Position numbers and translations under genes: made by a program | Notes under the pieces: model-generated | Told to the model about the DNA's origin: nothing | Seen by the model: only the letters and a program-made list of their open reading frames with translations | Databases searched by the model: none | Shown: piece after piece, positions 33,040 to 45,572 of the stretch | How positions within the stretch are numbered: the stretch's first letter is position 1 | How the letters are laid out: each line of letters starts with the position of its first letter | NCBI GenBank assembly: GCA_026724425.1 | Contig: JAIUCV010000662.1 | Span: 62,001 to 126,000 of the forward strand | Direction of reading: 5' to 3' | DNA length: 64,000 bases | Source of the DNA: Erythrophleum ivorense | Lineage: Eukaryota; Streptophyta; Magnoliopsida; Fabales; Fabaceae

Positions 33040-36000
33040 AACAACATTATCAACTTCATATCTAGGGTTGTGGGTTGTTGGTTGTTATAATCAACGTATA
33101 TGGGTGAAATGGTCGCATTGGCATTAATTGATATTGAAGTTTGTGTGATTAAGTCGTTTCGATTATTGGTGTTTTATTTTTTATTTAAATAAAATTTCAG
33201 CACCAAAAAGCGTTAAATGTAAAGAAATCTATTAGAGAATATAAAAGAATAAATTGATTTTTTAGTCATAATTAAGAAAACACACATTGTCTTAATTTAA
33301 TCCCTAAGAAACGTAATTTTCATCGTTGTATAAAATATTATTTGTGTTTTAAAATGGTTGTTTATAAATAATAAAAGTAATAGTTGACGTGTTTATTAAC
33401 TTTTAAGACATTTGAAATGTTGCTTAGACATTTTTTTCAAATTGGACGTTTAAGTCCAAAAAGTTTTTTTTTTTTAAACACTAGGACTAAGGTGATAAAA
33501 ATTAATCTTCCAATACTTGTCTACTTTAATTACCACTTTCAGTATTTTTTTCATAAATGTTTATCTTTCTTAAATCAACCAAAAGGTTATAAAACAGTCT
33601 GTTAAATTTTTGTTAAGGAAATGAAGAAAGTCTTCATATAACTACTAATGCCTTGATACATCGTAGCAGGCAAAAAAATAGAAAAAAAAAAAAAAAGCAA
33701 AACTTGAGAGAAAATTTAAAAATTCTATTATTCAATATCTGCCTCACATATATATCAAGAGAGTTTTTATATAAAACCAATAGAAAACTCAAATTAATCT
33801 CCATAAATAAAATAAAAGTAAAATAAGAAAATATTTGACATAGGAAAGCCTTTAAAAAAAAAATACATGATAAAAAAGTCTTTAAAACAAAGAAATCATT
33901 TAAAATTAAAAAAAAAAACTCTTAAAAATTAAGAAAAGTTCAATATAACTACTAATGCCTTCACGTAGTACATGAAAAATATATGAAAGAAAAAAAAACA
34001 CAAGCAAAACTTGAAAGGAAATTCAAAAATTCTATTATTTAATGTCTGTCTCACAAATATATCAAAAGAGCATTTATATTAAGTCAGTATAAGAAGCTCT
34101 AATTAATTTCATAGATAAAATAAGAAAATGTTTGAAATAGGAAAATCTTTAAAAATAAGAAAATACATAATAATGAAAAAAAAACTTTAAAAGTATGAAA
34201 TTTTTTAAAATTTTAAAAACTACATAATAACTAAGAAAGTCTTAATATAATTGTTAATGCCTAATATATGGGGAAAAAAAACAACTTGAGAGGAAATTTA
34301 AAAGTTTTATTATTCAATATCTACCAGATATATTAAGAGAGTGTTTATATGAGAATGATTAAAAAAACTCTAATTAATCTCTATAAATAAAATAAAATAA
34401 AATAACAACATTATCAACTTTATAACTAGGCTTGCTGGTTGTTAGTTGTTATAATCAACGTAGATGAAATGGTCGCATTGGCATTAATTGATATTGAACT
34501 TTATATGATTGAGTCGTTTAGAATTCGATTATTGGTGATTTTATTTTTTATTTACATACAATTTCAGCACCAAAATAAGTTAAATGTGAAGAAATCTATT
34601 AGAGATTATAAAAAGAATAAATTGATTTTCTAGTCATAATTAAGAAAACACACATTGTCTTAATTTAATACCTAAGAAATGTAATCTTCATTTTAGTATC
34701 CGAATATTATTTGTGTTTTAAAATGGTTGGTACATTAGAACCATTTATAAATAATTAAAGAACTTTTGAGACATTTGAAATATTGCTTAAACATTCATTT
34801 AAATTGGACGTTTAAGTCCCTGAAGTTTTTTTTTTTTTAAACACTAAAACTAAGATGATGAAAATTAATCTTCCAAGACTTGTCTACTTTAAGTCCGATT
34901 TCCACTTTCAGTATTTTTTTCATAAATGTTTATCTTTTTTAAATCAGCAAAAAGGTTACAAAACAGTCGGTTAAATTTTTGTTAAGAAAATGAAGAAAGT
35001 CCTAATAAAATTATTAATGCCTTAATGCAACGTAGCACACAAAAAAGGCAGAAAAAAAAAGAAAAGAAAAGCAAAACTGAAAAAGAAATTTAAAATTTCT
35101 ATTTTTCAATATCTGCATCACAAACATATCAGAAGAGTATTTACATGAAACTAATAGAGAACTCTAATTACTCTCTATGAAAAAATAAAATAAAATAAAA
35201 TAAAATTTGAAATAGGAAAGTTTTTAAAAATAAAAAATATGTAACAAAAAAAGTCTTTAAAATAAAGAAATCATTTAAAATTTAAGAAAAACCTTTAAAA
35301 AATAAAGAAAAACTCAATATAACAACTAATCCCTTCACGGAACGTAACACATAACAAAAATTTAAAACAATAAAAAACATAAGAGAAAGTTGAGAAGAAA
35401 TTCAAAAATTTTATTATTCAATATCTACCTCACAAATATGTCAAGAAAGTATTTATGTGATCTAAATATAAAAAAAGAAAGCATTTATGTGAAGTCAATA
35501 AGAAATTCTAATTAATCTTCTTAAATAAAATAAAATAAAATAAGAAAGTATTTAAAATAGGAAAGTCTTTAAAAATAAGAAAATACATAAAAAGAAAAAA
35601 AAAGTCTTCAAAAGTAAGAAATAGTTTAAAGTATAAAACTTTTAAAAATTAAAAAAATCTCAATATAATTGCTAATGCCTTCACGTTGCATAGTGCACAA
35701 AATATATATAAAAGAGAAAAAAAAAAGCAAAACTTGAGAGGAAATTCAAAAATTATATTATTTAATATATGGCTTACAAATATATCAAGAAAGTATTTAT
35801 ATTAAGTCAATAGGAAGCTCTAATTAATTTTCGTAAATACAATATAAGTAAAATAAGAAACTGCTTGAAATAGAGTAAGAAATCATTTAAAATTATTAAA
35901 AAAAAAAGAAACTCCTAAAAATTAAAAAATTCTAATTAATCTCCATAAATAAAATAACAACATTATCAACTTTATGGCTAGACTTGCTGGTTATTAGTTG

Positions 36001-39000
36001 TTATAATCAACATACATGAAATTGTCTCATTGGCATTCATTGATATTGAAGTTTCTATGGTTGAGTTGTTTAGAATTCGATTATTGATGTTTTTATTTTT
36101 TATTTAAAATGGTTGTTTATAAATAATTAAAGTAATAGTTGGCATGACTATTAACTTTTGAGACATTTGAAACGGTGCTTAGACATTATTTTTAAATTGG
36201 ACGCTCAAGTCCCTAATGTTTTTTTTTCTTTTGAAACACTAGGACTAAGATTATGAAAATTAATCTTCCAATACTTGTCTACTTTAAGTTTAATTACCAC
36301 TTTCAGTATTTTTTTCAAAAATGTTTATCTTTCTTAAATCAACAAAAGGTTTATAAAACAGTCGGTTAAATTTTTAGTAAGGAAATGAAGAAAATCCCAA
36401 TATAACTACTAATACCTTAATGCAACGTAGTGAACAAAAGAGATAGGAAAAAAAATAAGAAAAAATAAAATTAAGAAGAAATTTAAATTTTCTGTTATTT
36501 AATATCTGCCTTATAAATATATCAAGAGAGTATTTATCTGAAATCAATAGAAAACTTTAATTAATATCCATGAAAAAATAAAAATAAAATAAGAAGATGT
36601 TGAAATAGGAAAGTTTTTAAAAATAAAAAAATAAGTAATAAAAAAGTCTTTAAAACCAAGGAATCCTTTAAAATTAAAAAAACCTTAAAAATTAAGAAAA
36701 ACTCAATATAACTAATAATGCCTTCACGCAGCACATGAAAAAGATATAAAAGAAAAAATATATATAAACAAAACTTGAGAGGAAATTCAAAAATTCTGTT
36801 ATTTAATATCTGCCTCACAAATATATCAAGAGAGTATTTATATTAAGTCAATAAGAAGCTCTAATTATTTTTTCTAAATAAAATAAAAGTAAAATAAGAA
36901 AATGTTTGAAAGAGGAAAATTTTAAAAAATAAGAAATACATAATAATGAAAAAAAAAACTTTAAGAGTATGAAATTGGTTAAATTTTTTATAAAAAAAAT
37001 ACCTAAAATCTAAGAAAGTCTCAATATAATTGTTAATGTCTTCATGCAAGGTAACATGTGAAAAAAAAAATACAAACAAAACTTGAGAGGAAATTTAAAA
37101 TTTTTATTATTCAATATCTACCTCGCAAACATATTAAGAGAGTGTTTTATATGATAATGATTAAAAAAAACTCTGACTAATCTCCATAAATAAAATAAAA
37201 TAACAACATTATCAACTTTATGGCTAGGCTTGCTGGTTGTTAGTTGTTATAATCAACATAGATGAAATGGTCGCATTGGCATTAATTGATATTAAAGCTT
37301 CTATGACTGAGTCATTTAGAATTTGATTATTGGTGCTTTTATTTTTCATTTAAATAAAATTTCAGTAACAAAAATGGGTTAAATGTAAAGAAGTCTATTA
37401 GAGGTTATAAAAAGAATAAATTGATTTTTTTAGTCATAATTAAGAAAACACACATTGTCTTAATTTAATACCTAAGAAATGCAATTTTCATTTTAGTATC
37501 TAAATATTATTTGTGTTTTAAAATGGTTGTTACATTAGAACGATTTATAAATAATTAAAGTAATAGTTAACATGATTATTAACTAAATGTTGCTTAAACA
37601 TTCGTTTAAATTAGATTTTTAAGTCCTTAAAGTTTTCTTTTTTAAAACACTAGAACTAAGATGATGAAAAATAATCTTCCAAGACTTGTCTACTTTAAGT
37701 TTGATTACCACTTTTAGTATTTTCTTTTTTCATAAATGTTTATCTTTTTTAAATCAGTAAAAGGGTTACAAAACAGTCAAATAAAATTGTGAAGAAAATG
37801 AAAAAAGTCCTAATAAAACTATTAATGTCTTAATGCAATGCAGCACACAAAAAAAGATAGAAAAAAAAAGAAAATAAAAACTTAAAAAAATTTTAAAAAT
37901 TCTATTATTCAATATCTACCTCACAAATATATCAAGAGAGTATTTATATGAAACCAATAGAAAACTCTAATCAATCTCAATGAAAAAATAAAATAAAATA
38001 ATTTTTGAAATAGAAAACTTTTTTAAAATAAAAAATACATAATAAAAAAGTCTTCAAAATAAAGAAATCATTTAAAATTAAAAAAAAACTCTTAAAAATT
38101 AAAAAAAAAAACTAAATATAACTACTAATGACTTCACGCAACATAGCACATGAAAAAGATTAAAAATATTAAAAAAAACACAAGCAAAACTTAAGAAGAA
38201 ATTCAAAAATTTTATTTTTCAATATCTACCTCACAAATATATCAAAATAGTATTTATATGAAGTCAATAAGAAATTCTAATTAATTCTATAAAGAAAATT
38301 AAAATAAAATAAAAAAGTATTTAAAATAGGAAAGTCTTTACAAATAAGAAAATACTTAATACAAAAATCTTTAAAAGTAAGAAATAGTTTAAAATAAAAA
38401 ACTTTTAAAAATTAAGAAAGTTTCAATATAACTACTAAGCACATGAAAAGAATATAAAAGAAAAAAAACCAGGCAAAATTTGAGAGGAAATTCAAAACCA
38501 GGCAAAAATTTTATTATTTAATATCTGCCTCACAAATATATTAAGAGAGTATTTATATTAAGTCAATAAGAAACTCTAATTAATTTCCATAAATAAAATA
38601 AAAATAAAAATAAGAAAATGTTTAAAATGTGAAAAAAATAAGAAAATACATAATAATGAAAAAGATCTTTAAAAGTAAGAAATCATTGAAAATTTTAAAA
38701 AAAAAGAAAGAAACACCTAAAAATTAAAAAAATTTCAATATAATTGTTAATGCCTCCTGCAACATAACATGTGAAAATATTAAAAAATATATATAAGCAA
38801 AACTTGAGAGAAGATTTAAAAGTTTTATTAATCAACATCTACCTCACAAAATATATTAAGAGTATTTATACGAGGACTATAAAAAAAAAATTGTAATTAA
38901 TCTCCATAAATAAAATAACAACATTATCAACTTTATGGCTAGGCTTGCTAGTTGTTAGTTGTTGTAATCAACATAGCTGAAATGGTTGCATTGGCATTAA

Positions 39001-40935
39001 TTGATATTGAAGTTTCTATGATTGAGTCATTTAGAATTCGATTAATGGGTTTTTTAAATTTTTTATTTCAATAAAATTCTAGCACCAAAATGGGCTAAAT
39101 GTAAAGAAATCAATTAGAGATTATAAAAAGATTAAATTGATTTGTTAGTCATAATTAAGAAAACACACATTGTCTTAATTTGATACCTAAGAAATTTAAC
39201 TTTCATTTTAGTATCCAAATATTATTTGTGTTTTAAAATGATTGTTACATTAGAACCTTTTATAAATAATTAAAGTAATGGTTGCCATGATTATTAACTT
39301 TTGAGACATTTAAAATGTTGCTTAGACATTCTTTTAAATTAGGCGTTTAAGTCCTTAAAAAAAATTTCTTTGGAAACTCGGACTAAGATGATGAAAATTA
39401 ATTTTCCAAGACTTGTCTACTTTAATTTCAATCATCACTTTCAGTATTTTTTTCATAAATGTTTATCTCTTTTAAATCAGCAAAAAGTTACAAAACAGTC
39501 CGTTAAATTTTTGTTAAGGAAATGAAGAAAATCCTAATGTAACTACTAATGCCTACACGCAACGTAGCACGCAAAAGCGATAGAGAAAAAAAAAAAAGCA
39601 AAACTTAAAAAGAAAATTAAAAAAAATCTATTTATTCAATATCTGCCTCACAAATATAACAAAGAGAGTATTTATATGAAACCAATAGAAAATTCTAATT
39701 AATCTCCATGAAAAAATAAAAATAAAATAAGAAAATGTTTGAAATAGGAAAGTATTTAAAAATAAAAAAGTACATAATAAAAAAGTCTTCAAAATAAAGA
39801 AATCATTTAAAATAAAGAAACTCTTAAACATTAAGAAAAACTCAAGATAACTACTAATGTCTTCACGCAATGTGGCGAATGAAAAAGATTAAGAAAAAAA
39901 AAAGGGCAAAAGTTGAGAAGAAATTCAAGAATTTTATTATTCGATATCTACCTCACAAATATATTATAAAAGTATTTATATGAAGCCAATAAGAAACTCT
40001 AATTAATCTCTATAGATAAAATAAAAATAAAATAAAATAAGTCTTTAAAAATAAGGAAATACATAATAATAAAAAAAAGTCTTTACAAGTAAGAAATCAT
40101 TTAAAATAAAAAAAAATCTTAAAAACTAAGAAAGTTTCAGTATAACTGCTTATACCTTCACTCAACGTAACACATGAAAAAAACAGGAAAAAAAAAAAAC
40201 ACAAGCAAAACTTGTGAGGAATTTCAAAAATTCTATTATTTAATATCTGCCTCACAAATATATCAAGAGAATATTTATATTAAGCCAATAAGAAACTCTA
40301 ATTAAACCAAAAGTAAAATAAGAAAATGTATGAAATAGGAAAATCTTAAAAAATAAGAAAATACATAATAATAAAAAAAATCTTTATAAATAATAAATCA
40401 TCTAAAATTTTAAAAAAACTCATAAAAATTAGACATTTAAGTCCTTAAAGTTTTTTTTTGAAACACTAAGACTAAGATGATGAAAATTAATCTTCCAAGA
40501 CTTGTCCACTTTAAGTTTAATTATCACCTTCGGTATTTTTTCATAAATGTTTGTATTTTTTAAATCAGTAAAAAAGTTACAAAACAGAAATTTTTGTTAA
40601 GGAAAGTAGGTTAAATTTTTGTTAAGGAAATGAAAAAAGTTCTAATATAATTACTAATGCCTTCACACAATGTAACACGCAAAGAAGATAGGAAAAAAAG
40701 AAGAAGTAAAACTTAAAGAGAAAATTTAAAAATTTTATTATTTAATATTTACCTCACAAATATTTTAAGAAAGTATTTATATGAAACTAATAAGAACTTT
40801 TAACTCATCTCCATAAATAAAATAAAAAATATTTGAAACAAAAAAATCTTTAAAGATAAAAAATACCTAATAATAAAAAAAATTAATAAGAAATCGTTTT
40901 AAATTAAAAACTCTTAAAAATTAAGAGAACTCCAA
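33040..40935. repeat. Higher-order tandem repeat array (~8 kb)
   Basis: Two nested levels. A ~300-bp subunit is marked by 'caatatctgcctcacaaata', found near 33,735, 34,035, 34,312, 35,107, 35,416, 35,761, 36,498, 36,801, 37,111, 37,907, 38,217, 38,515, 38,830, 39,633, 39,939, 40,239 and 40,740. Spacings are ~280-345 within groups of three (one group of four) and ~740-800 between groups (about 500 before the last). A ~500-bp spacer block between groups is marked by 'aacaacattatcaactt' (33,047; 34,404; 35,950; 37,202; 38,920) and by 'aaaacagtcggttaaattt' (~33,593; 34,962; 36,357; 37,773; 39,492; ~40,590). The array is AT-rich; its open frames are short and low-complexity. No LTRs or transposase were seen. 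Confidence 0.8.
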
Positions 40936-40946
40936 AGTCAAACTAT

Positions 40947-41265
40947 TCATTTGAATTTTTGGATTTTTACTTGAATTACTGTTGATGAGTCCACTTCAAA
41001 ATACCTTCTGTTAGACGCTCCGCGTGATACTGACAGAGACTTCATAAAATCGTTTAGTCTGCAAAATTGGAAAGAGATTATGATTCCTTCCCCAAAATAC
41101 ACGATTGGGCTTAAGCCGTCAATTTCCGATCCTATCAATTGCTTATAATCTTCACCACACAAGCTTGGTATTCCTATCATAACTACGGAAAATCAGTCCG
41201 GGCGCTTTGACATTTCTGCACTAGCAGCCAAACAATGCCCATCAAAGGGAATCTCAAAAGCCAGT
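40947..41265 (-). other. Unrecognised coding-like fragment
   Basis: A balanced-composition island between two repeats. On the minus strand an open frame 40,947-41,180 reads MIGIPSLCGEDYKQLIG, then SPIVYFGEGIIISFQFC and SVSRGASNRRYFEVD. Just upstream, in another frame position, LAFEIPFDGHCLAASAEM can be read before an in-frame stop, so it may continue across a stop or an intron. I do not recognise the family. It is probably a captured or truncated gene piece. It sits directly beside the TR-GAG element and its (TA)n target. Confidence 0.35.
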
Positions 41266-41274
41266 CTATATATA

Positions 41275-41549
41275 TGTTAAAAATTTAAAAGTAATAGGTT
41301 ATTTAAGTGAAATTAAAAAAATATGCAAAGAAATTAATATTCTATTACTTTTCTTTATTACACAATTGAAACTGTCTATTTATAGGCTTACAAATAATTA
41401 AAATATAAAAATAAATGGTAATTAAAAGTAGATTATCATGGAAACTAACTACTACTTAATTTAATTTAAAAATAGATAAAGTTTTAAATTTTTAGCTAAC
41501 TAACTAATAAAAAGATTAATTATAATAATTTTGAATCATATTTCTAACA
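41275..41549 (-). repeat. 3' LTR of the TR-GAG element
   Basis: In the element's minus-strand orientation this is the downstream LTR, preceded by the polypurine tract at about 41,550-41,561. TG...CA ends are present. Confidence 0.88.
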
Positions 41550-41691
41550 TTCTCCCTTGATTCAAAATTGTAAAATTTTAAATTTTATGAAGCACTTCTC
41601 TCCACATCTTCAAATTTGTGAAGCACTTCTCTTCATTTCATGATGTACTTTCTCACCAACCTCTAATTGTTGGAGCACTTCTCACCAACTT

Positions 41692-42548
41692 TCAAAAAAG
41701 AGTTTTTTCTTCAACCACCTCCACTATATTTGCTTGTTCTTCTTTATTAAATTTGCAATTCTTTTGTAGATGCCAAAATCTCTTGCATTTGAAACATTGA
41801 GGCTTCCCTTTATGCCAACAATCTTTCTCTTCATGACCATACTTCTTGCAATGATTGCATTGAGAAATTTTTCCTTTTCCCTTTGAAATTTTGGCTAGAT
41901 AGGCCCCTTCAACCATCTCTTGTGTTCCTTCTTTTCTCATAGCTCTTCTTTGCTCTTAAACTTGCAAAGTATTAATTAATTCTAGCAAGGTTATTTCATT
42001 AATATCTCTTGAATCTTCAAGAGATGAAATTTTTGCCTCAAATCTTTCAGGCAAACTTATAAACATCTTCTCAATGACCCTACTATCAGGTATCTCTTCT
42101 CCCATTAATTGAATTTTATTTACCACTGTCATCAACCTGTCAGAATACTTTTGTATGGTCTCTTTTTCTTTCATACTCAGAATCTCAAAATCTCTTTTAA
42201 GATTTAAGATTTGCATCATTCTTATTTTGTCATTACCTTGATATACTTCCTTTAGCATATTTCAAACTTCCTTTGCTGTTTCACAAGTCATAATTCTTGT
42301 AAAACTGATTTTGAGACAGCAGAATGAATTAAAGATAAAACTCTTGAAGTTTTTGCTTCTTCTTCTTCATGAGCCCTAATTTGATTGAGAGTTGGATTGC
42401 TTCCTAAAGGAGTTATTTCTCTTTCATCTTGAACCCATTGCTATAAGCCAAGACCTCTTAGATGAGCTTTCATCTTGACAGCCCATACTTGATAATTTTC
42501 ACCGTTGAAAATTGGAGGTGAGAGAGCCGATATATTATTGGAAGTCAT
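41692..42548 (-). pseudogene. Copia-type gag gene of the TR-GAG element, broken
   Basis: The start codon is at 42,546-42,548 (MTSNNISALSPPIFNGENY), with the N-terminal Copia gag signature PPxFxGENYxxW. The UBN2-like middle follows (FEILSMKEKETIQKYSDR; KMFISLPERFEAKISSLED). At the end come two CCHC zinc knuckles (CNHCKKYGHEEKDC and CFKCKRFWHLQKNC) that would bind nucleic acid. The frame is disrupted by TAG at 42,441-42,443, a frameshift near 42,280-42,300, TGA at 42,262-42,264 (where the family has Trp) and TAA at 41,956-41,958. It therefore cannot make full-length Gag now. Closely related Gag proteins package element RNA in cytoplasmic particles. Confidence 0.85.
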
Positions 42549-42644
42549 GGGAGTCAATCACTCACAGGTCCTTTAAGATTTATTGGAAGCCATGAGAGTC
42601 AGTCACTCACAGGTCCTTTAAGATCTATGAGAGCTCTGATACAA

Positions 42645-42916
42645 TGTTAAAAATTTAAAAGTAATAGGTTATTTAAGTGAAATTAAAAAAATATGTAGAG
42701 AAATTAATATTCTATTACTTCTCTTTATTACACAATTGAAACTGTCTATTTATAGGCTTACAAATAACTAAAATGTAGAAATAAATGGTAACTAAAAGTA
42801 GATAATCATGGAAACTAACTACTACTTAATTTAATTTAAAAATAGATAAAGTTTTAAATTTTTAGCTAACTAACTAATAAAAAAGATTAATTATAATAAT
42901 TTTGAATCATATCTCT

Positions 42917-42920
<4 letters not shown>
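42645..42920 (-). repeat. 5' LTR of the TR-GAG element
   Basis: In minus-strand orientation this is the upstream LTR, followed immediately by the primer-binding site at about 42,631-42,644. Confidence 0.88.
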
Positions 42921-42952
<32 letters not shown>

Positions 42953-42954
<2 letters not shown>

Positions 42955-43045
42955 AAGGTTGTAATTGCGGGAAAGCGCATGGAAGAAATATGGGAGACGA
43001 AAATGTGGTGGGAGAATGCAGACTGAGGGGAAGTGAACTAGACGT
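42953..43045 (-). promoter_or_regulatory. CYSTM promoter remnant beside TR-GAG
   Basis: After the (AT)n tract 42,921-42,952, the sequence 'ggaaggttgtaattgcgggaaagcgcatgg...gagacgaaaatgtggtgggagaatgcagactgaggggaagtgaac' matches the promoter blocks at 4,840-4,925, 9,058-9,140 and 13,575-13,660, in the same orientation. Its further upstream part appears at 43,770-43,850 (gagaacctttttaacatttctaatatcctg), so a ~730-bp insertion splits it. No CYSTM exons follow it on the left. Confidence 0.55.
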
Positions 43046-43770
43046 CTAAAGCTTCCCACATTTATCTCGGTTAGCACTAAAATTGAGTCCTAGTCAAAGT
43101 CATGGTTAGGGTAATAACCGAGTGAAATCTAGACAACTAAATTTCAGCTAAACCTGATTAGCCAACCCTACCAAGAATAATAGAACAAGGAAAAGTCAGA
43201 AAAGCATCAGGACTTGGGTGGATAGGTATACACTACGATTGCCACAATAGAGCCATAGGGCAAAACAAAGACTTGAAAAATGGGTGAAGACCGAACATGG
43301 GGCCAACGGCTAGTCATAGAGTTATAACGGGGCAAAAAAGAAAGACACACACAAAAGCCACCTCAAAAAACTTATTTCAATTCATTTTTAGCTTTGTTCA
43401 ATATTCATTTATTCTCTTTGTTTATTTATGATTTTATGTTCTCAGCGCTTCATATTTTCATCATTAATCATTTGTCAAGAGTTGTAGTAAGATCTCTTGA
43501 AACCCTTCTGTTGTCATTTAATGTTGTTATTCAAGTCTGTACATGTTTTCAGTCAATGCTAAGCAAGATTTCTATTTGCAACTCTATTGTTTCCATTTGC
43601 TATTGATTTCCCGCGCATTTGAAACTTTCACTTTTAGGTTTAGCTTTATTTAGGACATAATAGAATTATTTTTTGGAGAGTGGTATTCCATCTTTTTAGA
43701 TTCATTCATAAAACAAGAACCAAAGGGTTAGCCAATTACTTCAAACCACTAGATGCTCTCGGCAAAATTA
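43046..43770. other. Insertion of unknown nature within a CYSTM promoter remnant
   Basis: The interval has more balanced composition than its flanks (for example 'cttgggtggataggtatacac', 'gggtgaagaccgaacatggggcc') and separates two halves of a sequence that is continuous elsewhere in the window (13,640-13,760). It may be a solo LTR or fragment of a retrotransposon. No TG...CA ends or target duplication could be fixed and no protein was recognised. Confidence 0.4.
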
Positions 43771-43849
43771 GTCACCGAAAATTTTGATTCCAACAATATC
43801 AAATTGACTTTGAGAACCTTTTTAACATTTCTAATATCCTGCGAATTAA

Positions 43850-45572
43850 TGCTTTCTAAATTTTTGTATGTGGAGGCTAGTAAGATGCATATACACGTTA
43901 AGTTAATTATTGTATGAGATTTGGTATGTTTATGCACATAAAACACATTTTTGATGAATTTTTATATTAATTCCCAATTGTTACATTATAATATGGATTA
44001 ATAATTTAGTATATGAAAAATCATTCTCTTTTAAGCATAGTTGAAAAAACTGAATAGAACTAACTAATTAGATCGATTGAATCAGAAACTAGTTCCTAAT
44101 CTAATTTGGTTGGCTCAAAAAATTGGTTCGTCAAAAAACTAATTAAATCGATCAAAAATCAACTAAATTAGTTAAAAATCGATTTAAACCGGTTAGCAAA
44201 TTTCTTTTTGGAAATTTTCTTATTTGATGAAATAGTTTATCTTAAATAAATTTAAAAAATAAAAAATACTAGAAAGAAGAAGGGATTGAAACATAAAGAA
44301 ATTTAAAAAAAATTATAAAAAAATAAAAGGCTTATACTTAATTATTTTCAATACTTTTTCATTATGTCCCATTTCCTATCAGTATTTCTCTCAAATATAA
44401 AAGTATTTAGCTAAATTTTTTTTTATGATATGTGAATTTTAATACAATTTAAGAATTCCAAAAATTTAATATTAAATACTTTTAACTTTTAATTATAGGT
44501 AGTTTTTGTTTTTCAATTAAAAAATAATTTTTTAAACATCTTAAAAATATTAAATTAATAATCAAATATTCAAAATTTACTAATATTTATTTTTATATTA
44601 AAATTTTAATATATAAAATTTTAAAAAATATATATTTAATTATTACAAGTTCGACCACAATTTAACTAATAAATTATGAACTAGTATTTCTATTAGTTGA
44701 CTAATTCAATTTTAAAAATATTACTTTCAAGTTTGGTCTTTTAAGAACAAAATTTGTTAATTTAGTATTACAAATGTTTTTTTTTTCAAACAAACGGTCC
44801 TCTATTAGGTATTTTGGGAACAATATCAAGAAAAGTGGCAAAACAAGGTATTAAGTAGCAGGTATATAAGGTATTTTGGCAACTAATCTAATGCAGTCAA
44901 TGTGTTAGCGTTAATGGCTATTTTGGACGATAAATGACAAATATAATTAGACAAATTTATCGGATAGTTAACTGCACCCAAAACAAAAGGAAAAAAAAAA
45001 AAAGAAATTAGTCAATTAAAAAATAGTTATAATTAGGAACAAAGATCACGTTAAAAAAAATACAGCTTTCATCAAAATTTACCAAAATTAATAAAGAACA
45101 CTAATGTTAAAAACAATCAACTTTTTTTCTCATTTAAAACAGATATTGAATATGATTATCAAGAAAAAAATATTGAATATCTCCAGGCCACCTCAAATTC
45201 TAATAAACAAATTAGGAAAACTCACAATCTTAATATATATTAATTCTGAAAACATCAAGTAGTAATTAACTAAAATCAGATTCTACCGAGCTAAACAAGT
45301 ATTGAAGCATTGACTTTAAAAAAAAAAAAAAAAAACCCGTCCTGGTGCATAATAACAATGCTGAACCCCACTCAACTTGTACCTCTCAAAGAGGAGACAT
45401 TTACAAGAACAGATTATAAAAGAAAATTGTGCCGATTATAATTTAGGGAAAAGTGTTATTTTCTTTTTCTGTTATCTTTTAGTTAAATCCCATACTTAGT
45501 TACAGAAATTAAAATGGCAAGGAAAAAAATATATGATTTTTCACATTAATTAACAGTCTGAACTCTCAACAA
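43850..45572. other. AT-rich gene-free stretch
   Basis: A region near 44,040-44,180 is rich in 'aaaatcgat', 'ttggttcg' and 'aaccggtt' motifs, and 44,640-44,720 mirrors some of them, suggesting another decayed hAT-like element. Otherwise nothing was seen. The long A run near 45,319-45,336 is simple sequence. Confidence 0.4.

Larger units (their letters stand above)
41275..42920 (-). mobile_element. TR-GAG-type non-autonomous LTR retrotransposon, 1,646 bp
   Basis: Two LTRs, 41,275-41,549 and 42,645-42,920 (about 275 bp, roughly ten differences by eye). Read on the minus strand they begin TGTTAG and end TTAACA. The flanking 5-bp duplication is ATATA (41,270-41,274 and 42,921-42,925). Next to the upstream LTR (42,644 leftwards) is TTGTATCAGAGCTC, matching the initiator-Met tRNA primer-binding consensus TGGTATCAGAGC except at the second base. 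Next to the downstream LTR is the polypurine tract ATCAAGGGAGAA. The interior holds only a Copia-type gag relic and no protease, integrase or reverse transcriptase, so it depends on another element for movement. Confidence 0.9.

Noticed and set aside
36561..39870. Phe/Leu-rich minus-strand frames repeated in the array, some transmembrane-like
   Set aside because: Translation of A/T-rich subunits; frames are interrupted in most units and no conserved protein is evident.
33040..40935. Idea that the repeat array is a degraded LTR retrotransposon
   Set aside because: No LTR pair, primer-binding site or pol motif was seen, and the two-level periodicity is not expected from one element.
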